Notes under the pieces: model-generated
Seen by the model: the letters and a program-made list of their open reading frames with translations, nothing else
The model's database searches: none
Told to the model about the DNA's origin: nothing
Assembly (NCBI GenBank): GCA_020861125.1
Contig: JAJBSZ010000060.1
Location: forward strand, 1 to 10,032
Length of the DNA: 10,032 nt
Origin: Planctomycetota bacterium
GTDB taxonomy: Bacteria; Planctomycetota; SZUA-567
Direction: 5' to 3'
Shown here: in pieces, positions 1 through 8,391 of the stretch
How positions within the stretch are numbered: position 1 is the first letter of the stretch
How the letters are laid out: every line of letters starts with the position of its first letter
Translations under genes and position numbers: made by a program

Positions 1-1291
1 GCTTTTCTTTGAGGGATGCGACCTGTCGGGCGAGGGTTTCCACCGCCGTGGCGGTTTGTTCCGCCGCTGACATGGTGCTGTTGGTCACGCTGTTCATCTG
101 CCCCAATTCCCGATTAACCTGCATGATTCCCGACGCCTGTTCGGCCGAGGTGGCGGAGGCAGTGGCGGAGGAATCCGCCATGCGGATGGTATCCTGAACG
201 ATATTCCGGAGCATTTCCTCCAGCCGTGAAATGAAGGAGGTTGCGTTGCCGATCCGTTCGGTAACGTCCTCCACCATGCCGGCGGTGTCCTTGGCGGCCT
301 TGGCGCTGCGGCCGGCCAAATTGCGGACCTCATCCGCCACCACGGCGAAGCCTTTGCCCTGGCGTCCGGCCCGGGCCGCCTCGACGGCGGCGTTCAGGGC
401 GAGCAGGTTGGTCTGGAAGGCGATATCATCGATCAATTTGACGATGCGGGCGATGCGGACTCCGGCGTCCTGCACATCCGTCATGGCGGCAAGGGCATTA
501 GCGATTTCATTGCCGGAGCGTTCCGCCGCCTCCTTGGCGCCGGCGGCCAGTTGGGTGCTTTTGGCGGCGGTTTCGCTGCCGCCTTGGATTTTTCGGCTGA
601 ACTCGTCCATGGTGGCGGTGATGGAGAACAGGGAATTGGCCTGCTCGGTGGCGCCCTGGGACAGGGAAAGGGCGGAGTTGGAGATCGTGGTGGCGTTGGC
701 GCTGAGGGAAGCCATGGTCTTGTTGATGGCTCGGATCGCTCCCTTCAGCCGCATCTCGTTGTCCACCTCCCGGAGGATGACCAGCCGGGAGCGGCCGCCG
801 CCGGCGTCCGGCGTCGGCAGAGGGTGGTCCGTCACCTGAAAGTGGTGATCGTTACATTCGATGACCGTGGTGGTGGTAAGCTTGCCGGTGCGGCCGCTGT
901 CACCGTCCAGGGCGGCGGCGATCCGGGGATCCACCGCTCTGCCGCTGTCGTTTTCCCGGCTGAGGCCAAACAGGGCCTCGGCTTCCCGGTTTATCATCAG
1001 GTAACGGTTCATGCCGTCGAGGAGCAACACCGGCTGCCGGACGGCGTCCGCCAGTTCCTGGACCGAACGCTCACCGCTCCGTGAAGCGGAGAAACCGAAG
1101 TGGACAAGCAGGGCGGAGAGGAGGCCTACGAGAAACACGACACCGGTTACCTTCCAGGCCAAGTCGGCATCGGCCGTGCCGTTCGCCATCAGTGCGGGAA
1201 AGACCCCGGCATACACAATGGCGGCCAGGACGATGTTTATCAACAAGAGCGCCATCGCGACGGTGACTCTGGAAAAAGCCGACGCCTTCAT
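1..1291 (-). CDS. Methyl-accepting chemotaxis protein, 3' end outside window
   Basis: Chemoreceptor that would control the CheA kinase through CheW. The reading frame is open for 430 codons from the ATG at 1291 to the left edge, so the C-terminus is missing. GGAGGA lies just upstream of the ATG. Two hydrophobic helices (about residues 11-35 and 47-65) flank a loop of only about 12 residues, so there is no periplasmic ligand-binding domain. Residues about 76-175 look like a PAS domain (QPVLLLDGMNRYLMINREAE). From about 185 onward the sequence is a helical signalling domain; the conserved hairpin tip is at about 285-330, with AFQTNLLALNAAVEAARAG followed by GKGFAVVADEVRNLA. It lies 108 bases after cheW on the same strand, probably in the same operon. 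No CheR-tethering pentapeptide can be judged because the end is missing. The family call is secure. Cytoplasmic PAS sensing, perhaps of redox state or a small internal ligand, is inference. Confidence 0.95.
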   Translation of the reverse strand, partial: MKASAFSRVTVAMALLLINIVLAAIVYAGVFPALMANGTADADLAWKVTGVVFLVGLLSALLVHFGFSASRSGERSVQELADAVRQPVLLLDGMNRYLMINREAEALFGLSRENDSGRAVDPRIAAALDGDSGRTGKLTTTTVIECNDHHFQVTDHPLPTPDAGGGRSRLVILREVDNEMRLKGAIRAINKTMASLSANATTISNSALSLSQGATEQANSLFSITATMDEFSRKIQGGSETAAKSTQLAAGAKEAAERSGNEIANALAAMTDVQDAGVRIARIVKLIDDIAFQTNLLALNAAVEAARAGRQGKGFAVVADEVRNLAGRSAKAAKDTAGMVEDVTERIGNATSFISRLEEMLRNIVQDTIRMADSSATASATSAEQASGIMQVNRELGQMNSVTNSTMSAAEQTATAVETLARQVASLKEK

Positions 1292-1399
1292 TTCTCCTCC
1301 AATCAACCGTGCGGGAAATTCCGCTTCACTGCCAAAATGTTCCGCCCAACCCGGAAAACTAGCCGGCCGATCGGTCGTCACCGGGCGGGTCTTACGATT

Positions 1400-1906
1400 T
1401 CAGGTGCCCGCCTCCAATGCCTCGAGTTCATCCTCGTGGAGAAGTTTTTCGGCGTTGAGGATGATCTTGACTTCCTCCCCGACGCGACCGAGGCCCTGGA
1501 TGAATCGATGGGAGGCGCCGCGCTGCACCGACGGCGCCGGCGTGATCATGTCCGGCGGAATGTCCAGCACTTCGTTCACCGTATCCACGATCACCCCGAC
1601 GGGAATCTCGTTCATATGGGTGATAATGATGCAGGTGCGTTCGTCGTATTCCTTGGGCTCGATGCCGAACCGGAGGCGTAGGTCGAGGGTCGGGATCACC
1701 TGCCCGCGCAGGTTGATGACCCCCTTGACGAAATCGGGCAGGTCCGGCACGTCGGTGATCTTCTGGATGCTGATGATTTCTTTGACGTGGCGGATTTCCA
1801 GGCCGTAATCCTCGGAATCGAGGCGGAAGGTAAGGTACTTGTCCGCCTGGGTGTCGTCGTCTTCCTCGTCGTCGCCCCAGAAGTCGTCGATCATCGATTG
1901 CCGCAT
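1400..1906 (-). CDS. cheW: Chemotaxis coupling protein CheW
   Basis: Scaffold protein that links chemoreceptors to the CheA kinase at the inner membrane. The 168 residues form one CheW domain from about residue 23 to 156, a usual length for the family. Visible hallmarks are YLTFRLDSEDYGLEIRHVKEI at the first strands, the turn VKGVINLRGQVIPTLDLR (residues 60-77, with Arg67 in the NLRG motif) and GVIVDTVNEVLDIP (104-117). The first 23 residues form an acidic tail (GDDEEDDD at 11-18) that is longer than in textbook CheW. The ATG at 1906 has GGGAG seven bases upstream; an ATG four codons later is possible but less well placed. The gene sits 61 bases after cheA and 108 bases before the receptor gene, which fits one operon encoding the core of a signalling array. 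Assignment is firm. Confidence 0.96.
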   Translation of the reverse strand: MRQSMIDDFWGDDEEDDDTQADKYLTFRLDSEDYGLEIRHVKEIISIQKITDVPDLPDFVKGVINLRGQVIPTLDLRLRFGIEPKEYDERTCIIITHMNEIPVGVIVDTVNEVLDIPPDMITPAPSVQRGASHRFIQGLGRVGEEVKIILNAEKLLHEDELEALEAGT

Positions 1907-1967
1907 GGTTGTTCTCCCATTCCCCCGCGGCCGAAAGCCCGGGTGGTGATTGGTTGGTGCGTCACCT

Positions 1968-4712
1968 TCAGGCCGAGGAACGCTGCCGGGCCAGCCGGAC
2001 GATGGCTCCGATATCCAGAATAAGCCCCACTTCGCCGTCGCCGAGGATAGTGCAGCCGGACACGCCCCGGGATTTTTTCAGCCAGCCGCTCAGACCCTTG
2101 ATAACCGTCTCCTGCTGGCCGAGTAGCTCATCGGCAAACAGCGCCACCACCTCCCCGTCCTCGCCTTCGACGATCATCAGGATCCCCTCCTCCAGGCTGC
2201 GGGCGTTCTCCATCCGGTTGAAGGTTTCGTCCAGCCGGACGATGGGGATCAGTTCGTCGCGGAGCTTCACCACCTCCTGGCCGTCGGGGGTAGCGAAGAT
2301 CTGCGCCGGATCCGGCCGCAGGGATTCGCGGATGGAAAGCAGCGGAATGATGTATCGGGTGGTGCCGGATCGCACCAGCATCCCCTCGATGATGGCCAGG
2401 GTGAGGGGGATGCGCAGGACCACCGCCATGCCTTCGCCCGGCCGGGTGCGGATGTCAATCTTGCCGGAGAGTTTTTCAATGTTCTTTTTCACCACGTCCA
2501 TGCCGAAGCCGCGGCCGGAGATGTCCGTCACCTTGTTGGCGGTGGAAAAGCCGGGTTCGAAAATAAAGTGGTAGATCTGGTTGTCGGTGAGGTCGGAGCC
2601 GTCCCCCTGGACGAGGCCGCGGGATATGGCCCGCTTTAGGATGGCGTCCCGGTCCAGGCCGCGGCCGTCATCGGTGATGACGATCCAGACTTCGCCGCCT
2701 TCATGATGGCCTTCGATGGTGAGGCGGCCCGTTTCCGGCTTGTCCAGGGCCAAGCGCTCCTCGGGCGGCTCGATGCCGTGATCGATGGCGTTGCGGATGA
2801 TATGAACCAGGGGATCGGAAATGCGTTCGATGACGGTTCGGTCCACCTCCGTGTCTTCCCCGAGCAGCACCAGATCCACCTGCTTGCCCGCCTTGACGGA
2901 GAGGTCGTAAACCAGCCGGGTCATGCGCCGGAAAGTGGGGGCGAGGGGAATCATCCGCACCGAAGTTGCCATGTCCTGGAGGGATCCCGCCACCCGGCGG
3001 AGTTGGTGGACGGCCCGTTCCAGGGACTCGCTGTCGGCGTTCCAGACGATGGGGTGCCGGGTAACCATGGCTTCGGCGATCACCAGTTCGCCCACCAGAT
3101 CAAGCATGGCGTCCAGCTTGCGCAGATCGACGCGGATATCGTTCCGCGCCGCCAGTTGTTCGGCGGTGCGGCGCTTCTGGCCGGTGTCGGAATTGGCAGG
3201 CTTGGTGCGGGCCGCTTCCGTCTCCTTCTTCTTGACCCCGGGCACGGTGCCGCCGCGCAGGGCGCCGGCCGAGGGGGGCGGAGCCGGCCGGACTTCGGTT
3301 TCCGGGATGATCTGAATACTGTCGGCGCGGGGCGCGGCCCGCAGGTCCTCCTGCGGCGAGGTCGTTCCCCGTAGCACCAGGCGGGTGGTGTTGGACCGCG
3401 GCGCCGGCACGTGCGGCTTCAGGGTGCGGGTGGGCGCGCTGTCCGCGCCGCCGGCGCCAGCGCCGGCTTCCGGTGCCTCCGCCGGCGGCAGGGCGATGGG
3501 TTTCGCCGGCTGGGGCGGAATGGTGGCGGTTGGCGCCTGGCGGTGAGCCGGCGCCGGTTCCGTGGGGTGGGCGCCCCGGCCGGCGCCGACGTTGGTTTCG
3601 GTATTGGCGCGGCTGAATTCGTCCATCATGGTGATGTAGGCATCGGCCTCGGGGATGCTGCCGGATCCGCCGCAGGAAAAATCCAAGACCCCCTGGCGCA
3701 ACACGTCGATCATCTGGAGCAGAACATCGAAGGTTTGGGAATCCAGGCCCAGGGAGCGCCCGATATTGACTTCGATCTCCGATTCCATGCGGTGGCTGAG
3801 CCGTTCCAGGTCGGTGAGGTTCATGAAACCGGAATTGCCTTTGAAGCTGTGGAGGCAACGGAGGGCTTCGTGTACGGAATCGGTGGCGGTTTCCGGATGC
3901 TGCTCCGCATGCAGCAGGGCCTGTTCAATCTGCTCGAGGAGTTCGTTCGCTTCCGACACATAACGGCTGGCGAATTCGGCCGCGTTCATCTTCTTGTCTT
4001 CGGACGCCATCTTGTCGGCATGGATGATGCGGGCGGTATCGCTGGTCAATCGCCGGGTGCGGCTGATGGCGGTGGGTTTCTTCGGGGTGTCGGATCCGGA
4101 CCGGGTGGCTGCCCGCTGGCGCACCTTGGTGGTGGCGCCCATCGCCGTTTTGGGCGGCGGTTCGGCGGCGGGAGCGGGTGGGACAGCCGCCTTGAAATCC
4201 TGCGGATCCACCACCTGGGTAGCGTCGGGGTTTTCGTTTTCCAGCAACGGCAGATCCCTCGGTTCGGCACTGATGTTGAGGGCGGAGAAGCCGACCGCGG
4301 GTTTTCCCTTGATGGTGGTGGTCGCAACGGAAATCTCGGTGATCAGCGCGCCGATGCCCAACTCATCGTCGTCGTCATCCTCGTCTTCACCACCGTTTTC
4401 AAAGATGGCGCGCAGCAGGTCCACGGTGCGGCACAACAAGGCGATGTTGTCCTGGGAGATAATCTTCTCGGGCGAGCGGCGGAACTGTTCCAGCAGCGTC
4501 TCCGCCTCATGGGTCAACCGCGCGATGGCGTGGAGACCGACAAACCCGGCGCTGCCCTTGATGGAATGGAAGTGGCGGAAGACACGGTTGACGATCTCGG
4601 TGCGTTCCTCGACGTCCTGCAACCGTGAATATTCCACCAACGACGGTTCGACGTCATCGAGGAGATCCGAGGCTTCAGCGATGAAGCTTTGCAGCAGTTC
4701 TTCAGAAATCAT
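1968..4712 (-). CDS. cheA: Chemotaxis histidine kinase CheA with two HPt domains
   Basis: Cytoplasmic histidine kinase of the chemotaxis array; it autophosphorylates on a histidine and passes phosphate to response regulators. It has 914 residues, longer than the roughly 650 of E. coli CheA. Domain order: HPt 1 (about 1-108, His49 in FHSIKGSAGF); acidic and Pro/Ala-rich linker with a run EDEDDDDDE; HPt 2 (about 243-345, His288 in LHSFKGNSGF); a second Pro/Ala-rich linker (370-525); dimerisation helices (about 525-595, IRVDLRKLDAMLDLVGELVI); HATPase domain (about 597-770) with N box HIIRNAIDHG (Asn641), DDGRG (681-685), FEPGFST (718-724) and GRGFGMDV (733-740); CheW-like P5 (about 772-910). All ATP-binding motifs are intact. 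I see no P2-type CheY-docking domain. The start at 4712 fits a complete HPt N-terminus, although the Shine-Dalgarno (AGGA, 12 bases away) is weak. It is the first gene of a cheA-cheW-receptor operon. The kinase call is secure; the phosphate target is unknown. Confidence 0.97.
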   Translation of the reverse strand: MISEELLQSFIAEASDLLDDVEPSLVEYSRLQDVEERTEIVNRVFRHFHSIKGSAGFVGLHAIARLTHEAETLLEQFRRSPEKIISQDNIALLCRTVDLLRAIFENGGEDEDDDDDELGIGALITEISVATTTIKGKPAVGFSALNISAEPRDLPLLENENPDATQVVDPQDFKAAVPPAPAAEPPPKTAMGATTKVRQRAATRSGSDTPKKPTAISRTRRLTSDTARIIHADKMASEDKKMNAAEFASRYVSEANELLEQIEQALLHAEQHPETATDSVHEALRCLHSFKGNSGFMNLTDLERLSHRMESEIEVNIGRSLGLDSQTFDVLLQMIDVLRQGVLDFSCGGSGSIPEADAYITMMDEFSRANTETNVGAGRGAHPTEPAPAHRQAPTATIPPQPAKPIALPPAEAPEAGAGAGGADSAPTRTLKPHVPAPRSNTTRLVLRGTTSPQEDLRAAPRADSIQIIPETEVRPAPPPSAGALRGGTVPGVKKKETEAARTKPANSDTGQKRRTAEQLAARNDIRVDLRKLDAMLDLVGELVIAEAMVTRHPIVWNADSESLERAVHQLRRVAGSLQDMATSVRMIPLAPTFRRMTRLVYDLSVKAGKQVDLVLLGEDTEVDRTVIERISDPLVHIIRNAIDHGIEPPEERLALDKPETGRLTIEGHHEGGEVWIVITDDGRGLDRDAILKRAISRGLVQGDGSDLTDNQIYHFIFEPGFSTANKVTDISGRGFGMDVVKKNIEKLSGKIDIRTRPGEGMAVVLRIPLTLAIIEGMLVRSGTTRYIIPLLSIRESLRPDPAQIFATPDGQEVVKLRDELIPIVRLDETFNRMENARSLEEGILMIVEGEDGEVVALFADELLGQQETVIKGLSGWLKKSRGVSGCTILGDGEVGLILDIGAIVRLARQRSSA

Positions 4713-4783
4713 GGCGTCGAGGCGTCCTGTAGTAGGGCAACGGCCTGGTAAAGGCGGTGCTCCCGGCCTTCCAAGTGACGTAC

Positions 4784-4812
4784 ATATTAATGGTTACCGG
4801 CCCAAGTGTCAA
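4784..4812 (-). promoter_or_regulatory. Predicted sigma70-type promoter of the cheA operon
   Basis: Reading the minus strand, a perfect TTGACA (4812-4807) is followed by 17 bases and then TAATAT (4789-4784), which matches four of six -10 positions including both leading bases and the final T. Transcription would start near 4777 and leave a leader of about 65 bases before the cheA ATG. Box quality and ideal spacing support it. I saw no sigma28 or sigma54 site here. Confidence 0.65.
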
Positions 4813-4850
4813 GGACTGTGAGGGCGGCGGCGTCCCGCCGGTTCCGATTT

Positions 4851-4880
4851 TTTCCAAAGGACTGGAATTTTACGCATTAT
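4851..4880 (+). promoter_or_regulatory. Possible weak promoter for the 1133-residue protein gene
   Basis: TTTCCA (4851-4856), an 18-base spacer and CATTAT (4875-4880) make a mediocre sigma70-like match, four of six in each box. Another -10-like hexamer, TAGAAT, lies at 4888-4893 without a convincing -35. A promoter must exist somewhere in this 247-base divergent region because the next gene upstream is on the other strand, but the exact site is a guess. Confidence 0.25.
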
Positions 4881-4959
4881 CGGTCGATAGAATCCCAGAG
4901 GATAGTTTATCAGGACTTGGCTTGCCAGGCGGCAGGCCGCCAGCGGCCCGGAGGATACC

Positions 4960-7900
4960 ATGAGAACCGCCGAAACCATAGTCAAGGAGTACCTGGAGCG
5001 CGGGTACAGCCTCGAATCCCTTCGCCTCCTCGCGGAAAGCCGGCCCGAACCCATGCGTTCGGCCCTTTTGGCCCTGGTGGCCGGTCTTCGCGACCAGACC
5101 GCCGCCGCCATCGCCGGTCAGGCCGGAGCTGAGGACCAGGCGGATACGGGCGAAGAATCGGTGGTCTTCCTGGCCGACGCGACGGAACCGACCGCCGGCG
5201 ATGAGGAGGCGGTCGATATAATGGCGGACATCGCCTCCTCCGAAGCCGATGCCGACGAATCGGTCGCGGATATATTTATCGGCGAGACCGACGGGTCGGA
5301 AATGGTCTCTCTCAAGCCGCTGCCCACCATGCTTGGCGGGTTCGCCGAATCCGATCCGGGCCTCATCGCCTGGCGCCTTTCCTGGTCGGAGAAGACCCAG
5401 GATGGCGGAGACGAGACGGACCTGGAATCTCCAGTTCTGGAGAACGGGTTTGGTGAAGAACCGCCCGCCCCGGCGGTTGGCGCCAAAACCGGGGCTGTCG
5501 AGACGGACGACCGGCTGGAGGTGGCCGCCGTGGCTGCCAACAGCGTCAACAGCGTCGACTATCTGCCCGGGACGGTCCCTGACGCAACGCTCGAGGAAAA
5601 CTTGCCGGAGGATGATTGTTCGGCTGCTGCGAACGATGGATCCGACGCCCGGTCGGCCGGTGCAGAAGTTCTCGAAGCGGAAAGGTCCAACGAACTAATG
5701 GAAGCGGAAGCTTGTCGCAATGCGGATCACGAGCCATCGGCCACCAGCCAGGGGGAAGATTTCCTGGAAGACCGGGAAACCGATGAAATGGAAGCAAATA
5801 TTTTGCAAGACGATGAACCGTCTGGCGACTGCTCCGTTTTGGCTAGGGGATCGGCAATGTCCGGTGGCTCGGAGCCTGCCCTGACGGCGGAGGGCGCCGA
5901 CGACAGCGCTCCGGCTTTGGAGGCGGTGGTGGCCGATGCCGTTGCCGACGAGGGCCTGGTTCCGGTTTCCGCCGGGGAAATGACGGCGGAGGAGAACAAC
6001 CAGCCAGCGGCGGTGGAGGAGACCACTCCAGAAGACGCCGCCACCGCCGTCTCGTCGGATGGCGACGGGCAGCCGCTGGGCGAGGTCTCCGAAGCCCGAT
6101 CGGAAGCTGCCCAGGCGGACGCTCCGGAGGCGACGGACGCTCCCGCATCGCCAACGGTCGCGGAAGCCGCCTTGCCGGCAGTATCGAACCCGTTGGAATC
6201 GGCTGCCGCAGCCGAAGTTCCCCTACCAGCGGAACGGGCGGTGACGTCCGGTGCCTTTCCGGCCACCGAATCCCAGCCGCAGACCCGCAAAGAAAGGCGA
6301 AAGCGGGTCAAGGCGGAACGCAAGAAAAAGAAGGCCGAACGCCATCTCGCTCCATCCGCCGATGCGCTCCCGGAGATCGTGCTGGCCCGGCGGGAAGGGA
6401 CAGACACCCTGCTGCCGGAAAACAAGGACTCGGACGCGGTTTCGGCGGCGGCGACGGCCAATGCCGAGATGACCACCCCGGACGGGGAAACGTCGATGAT
6501 TTCTGCCGCCGCGGAAGAACAACCGGCGGCACCGCGGCAACCGGTTACCGATATCCCGGCCCAACAGCGGCACGACTATCGGCCGGAGGGAAAAGGCTCC
6601 GACTTCGCGGACGCTGGCGATCACTGCATGATCATCGCCGGCGGCGGCCTCGACCTGCGGTCAGACGTCGTGCGGTCGGTGGAGGAAATGGATGACGAGG
6701 ATGCCCTGGCCGAGTCCAGCAACGTCATTCTTTTCCATGTGGATGCGCCCTATTTCGACGACGAGGACGACGGCGCCGTGGATTTCGCCGGTGAGAACCC
6801 GTCACCTCTGCGAATGCTTCCCGTCGTCAGCGAGGACGAAGAAACGGACGCACCGGAAGGGGACTGCTCGCTGACCGTGACCGAACGGACGGTGGCCTTG
6901 TCACCCCTTGCCCGGTACGGATTGCTTCGGGCGATGAACGGTCCGGCGGGTCTCGACGAACCGGTGGTGGAAGAAGAACCCATCCGGGGCGGGGGGGACC
7001 ATGTGATCGTGTCGGAAGCGGTGCTGGATGCCGATACCCTCCAGGCGGAGAAAACCGCTGAAGTCCAGGCCGAGGTGGAGCGGGAATACCAGGAACGGTT
7101 GGACGAATTCGCCCGCCGGCTGCTGGAAAGCCAGGCTGCGGCCGCCGAGAGCGAATTGCGCGCCCGCGAGATGCTGGCCACGGTGGCGGGCAAGGAGGCA
7201 GAGCTCGAATCCATGGCCCGCAAGTTGGCGGCGGAAGCGGAGAAACAGGCCGAGCTCGCGAGCCAGGTGTCGTTGGCGCGGCGTGAGGCCGCCAGCAAGG
7301 ACGGCGAGATCAGCCGCTTCCGGGGGTTGCAGGAGGAACACGAACGGCTCTACAACGAGTTCGAGGATCTTCGCAAAGCATACAATGAAGTGGTGTCGGA
7401 CGTGATGCCCGGTTTGCAGACCGAACGTGACGAACTGGCCCTGACGGTGGAACGGCAGACCGAGGAATTCGAAACGCTGAAGTTTTCCACCCGCGCCACC
7501 CGCCGGCGCCTGGCTGTCGGCTATGCCATGAGCGCTGCCGCGGTGGTCATGGTGGTGGCCCTGACCACGTTTAATTGGCGTCGATCGGACGATCAGAGCA
7601 AGAGCGAGATGATCACCCTGGCCGATTTCACCCAACAGTGCGAACTTTTGGATCGGGCCCAGGTGCAGAATGTCGAGGATGAACGCACCATCGTGGATCT
7701 CCAGCGCCAGCTGGAACTGGCGCGGGTCGAACTTGCCCGCCTCGAGGAACGGACCGGAGGTTCCACCCGGCTGGTGGATCAGCGGGCCCGGGAACTCGCC
7801 CGCAACAACGGCGTGCGCAGCGGCACGCCGTCCCGGACCACCAGCAATCTGGCGCTTCAGGGCGGCAACGGGTCCAATGGCCAGCTCCGGGTCAATGAAA

Positions 7901-8361
7901 TTCGGGATCCGGGCGGCCAGATCGATCAAACCGTCGTCGCCAACCGCAGCCGCCGGCAAATGGGCGACGAGGATCAATTTGCCGCCGGCGGACAGCCGGT
8001 AAATGAACTCCGCCCCCCAGCCGCTGGTTCCTCCCGCCCGGCTGCCGGCAGCAGCGAACGGATACCGGTGCGCACCGTGGCCGTGCAGCCCAACGCCGGC
8101 ACCAGGCCGGCCGACTCGAGACCGACCGCGACCGCGGCGTCCAGGGCGCGGGAAGGAGAGGTCACCGCCACAGTCCGGGCGAGCGAGGGGGTGGCCCAGG
8201 TGGTGTACCGGGTTTTGGGAACTCGTGACCCCGAAGTCATCGATTGGGTGATCCGGGAAAACAATATTAAGAAGAACCGCAAGGGCAATCCCATCATCCA
8301 CCCCAACCAGGAACTGCGCCTGCCGCAAAACGGCCGGGTAACCCAGGCCGCATCACGGTGA
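4960..8361 (+). CDS. Large acidic membrane protein with coiled coils and LysM-like C-terminus
   Basis: I do not recognise a named family for this 1133-residue protein. Order of parts: a short helical N-terminus (about 1-46); a long Asp/Glu/Ala-rich low-complexity stretch (about 55-435); a basic patch (about 439-463, rich in KERRKR and KKKK); another acidic region with some more ordered segments (about 540-690); a coiled coil (about 690-845); one membrane helix (851-871, LAVGYAMSAAAVVMVVALTTF); a second coiled coil (about 889-935); a low-complexity linker; and a degenerate LysM-like module (about 1081-1125) ending in HPNQELRLPQ. There is no N-terminal signal peptide. ATRRR just before the helix favours a cytoplasmic N-terminus and a periplasmic C-terminus, where the LysM-like part could meet peptidoglycan. 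The ATG has GGAGG five bases upstream. It is transcribed away from cheA, and a hairpin follows the stop. A polar or envelope scaffold resembling FimV/HubP in reverse order is plausible, but this is inference. Confidence 0.93.
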   Translation: MRTAETIVKEYLERGYSLESLRLLAESRPEPMRSALLALVAGLRDQTAAAIAGQAGAEDQADTGEESVVFLADATEPTAGDEEAVDIMADIASSEADADESVADIFIGETDGSEMVSLKPLPTMLGGFAESDPGLIAWRLSWSEKTQDGGDETDLESPVLENGFGEEPPAPAVGAKTGAVETDDRLEVAAVAANSVNSVDYLPGTVPDATLEENLPEDDCSAAANDGSDARSAGAEVLEAERSNELMEAEACRNADHEPSATSQGEDFLEDRETDEMEANILQDDEPSGDCSVLARGSAMSGGSEPALTAEGADDSAPALEAVVADAVADEGLVPVSAGEMTAEENNQPAAVEETTPEDAATAVSSDGDGQPLGEVSEARSEAAQADAPEATDAPASPTVAEAALPAVSNPLESAAAAEVPLPAERAVTSGAFPATESQPQTRKERRKRVKAERKKKKAERHLAPSADALPEIVLARREGTDTLLPENKDSDAVSAAATANAEMTTPDGETSMISAAAEEQPAAPRQPVTDIPAQQRHDYRPEGKGSDFADAGDHCMIIAGGGLDLRSDVVRSVEEMDDEDALAESSNVILFHVDAPYFDDEDDGAVDFAGENPSPLRMLPVVSEDEETDAPEGDCSLTVTERTVALSPLARYGLLRAMNGPAGLDEPVVEEEPIRGGGDHVIVSEAVLDADTLQAEKTAEVQAEVEREYQERLDEFARRLLESQAAAAESELRAREMLATVAGKEAELESMARKLAAEAEKQAELASQVSLARREAASKDGEISRFRGLQEEHERLYNEFEDLRKAYNEVVSDVMPGLQTERDELALTVERQTEEFETLKFSTRATRRRLAVGYAMSAAAVVMVVALTTFNWRRSDDQSKSEMITLADFTQQCELLDRAQVQNVEDERTIVDLQRQLELARVELARLEERTGGSTRLVDQRARELARNNGVRSGTPSRTTSNLALQGGNGSNGQLRVNEIRDPGGQIDQTVVANRSRRQMGDEDQFAAGGQPVNELRPPAAGSSRPAAGSSERIPVRTVAVQPNAGTRPADSRPTATAASRAREGEVTATVRASEGVAQVVYRVLGTRDPEVIDWVIRENNIKKNRKGNPIIHPNQELRLPQNGRVTQAASR

Positions 8362-8391
8362 CCCTCGGATCCGACCGTGTCGACCACCGTC

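Noticed and set aside
353..382. Arg in place of the common Glu in the receptor hairpin tip (ARAGRQGKGFAVV)
   Set aside because: I first took this for a defect, but AGR-type tips are familiar in many receptors, so it is ordinary variation.
3411..4628. Long open frame on the plus strand opposite cheA (405 codons)
   Set aside because: It is Gly/Arg-rich without recognisable domains and lies entirely antisense to the well-supported CheA, a common effect of high GC content.
4860..4893. Possible sigma54 or sigma28 promoter in the divergent region
   Set aside because: The GG and GC of a sigma54-like site are eight bases apart instead of ten, and the GTCGATAG resembling a sigma28 -10 has no -35 at the right distance.
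4929..4942. Short inverted repeat GGCGGCAGGCCGCC before the large gene
   Set aside because: The stem is only five or six base pairs and such matches are frequent by chance in GC-rich DNA; nothing else marks it as an operator.
5727..6476. Ser/Ala-rich minus-strand open frame (249 codons)
   Set aside because: It is the complement of the acidic low-complexity region of the large gene; the biased composition explains the absence of stops.
6901..8328. Long open frame on the minus strand (475 codons) opposite the large membrane protein
   Set aside because: Its His/Gly/Pro-rich composition fits a codon shadow; the plus-strand frame has a ribosome site, coiled coils, a membrane helix and a LysM-like end.
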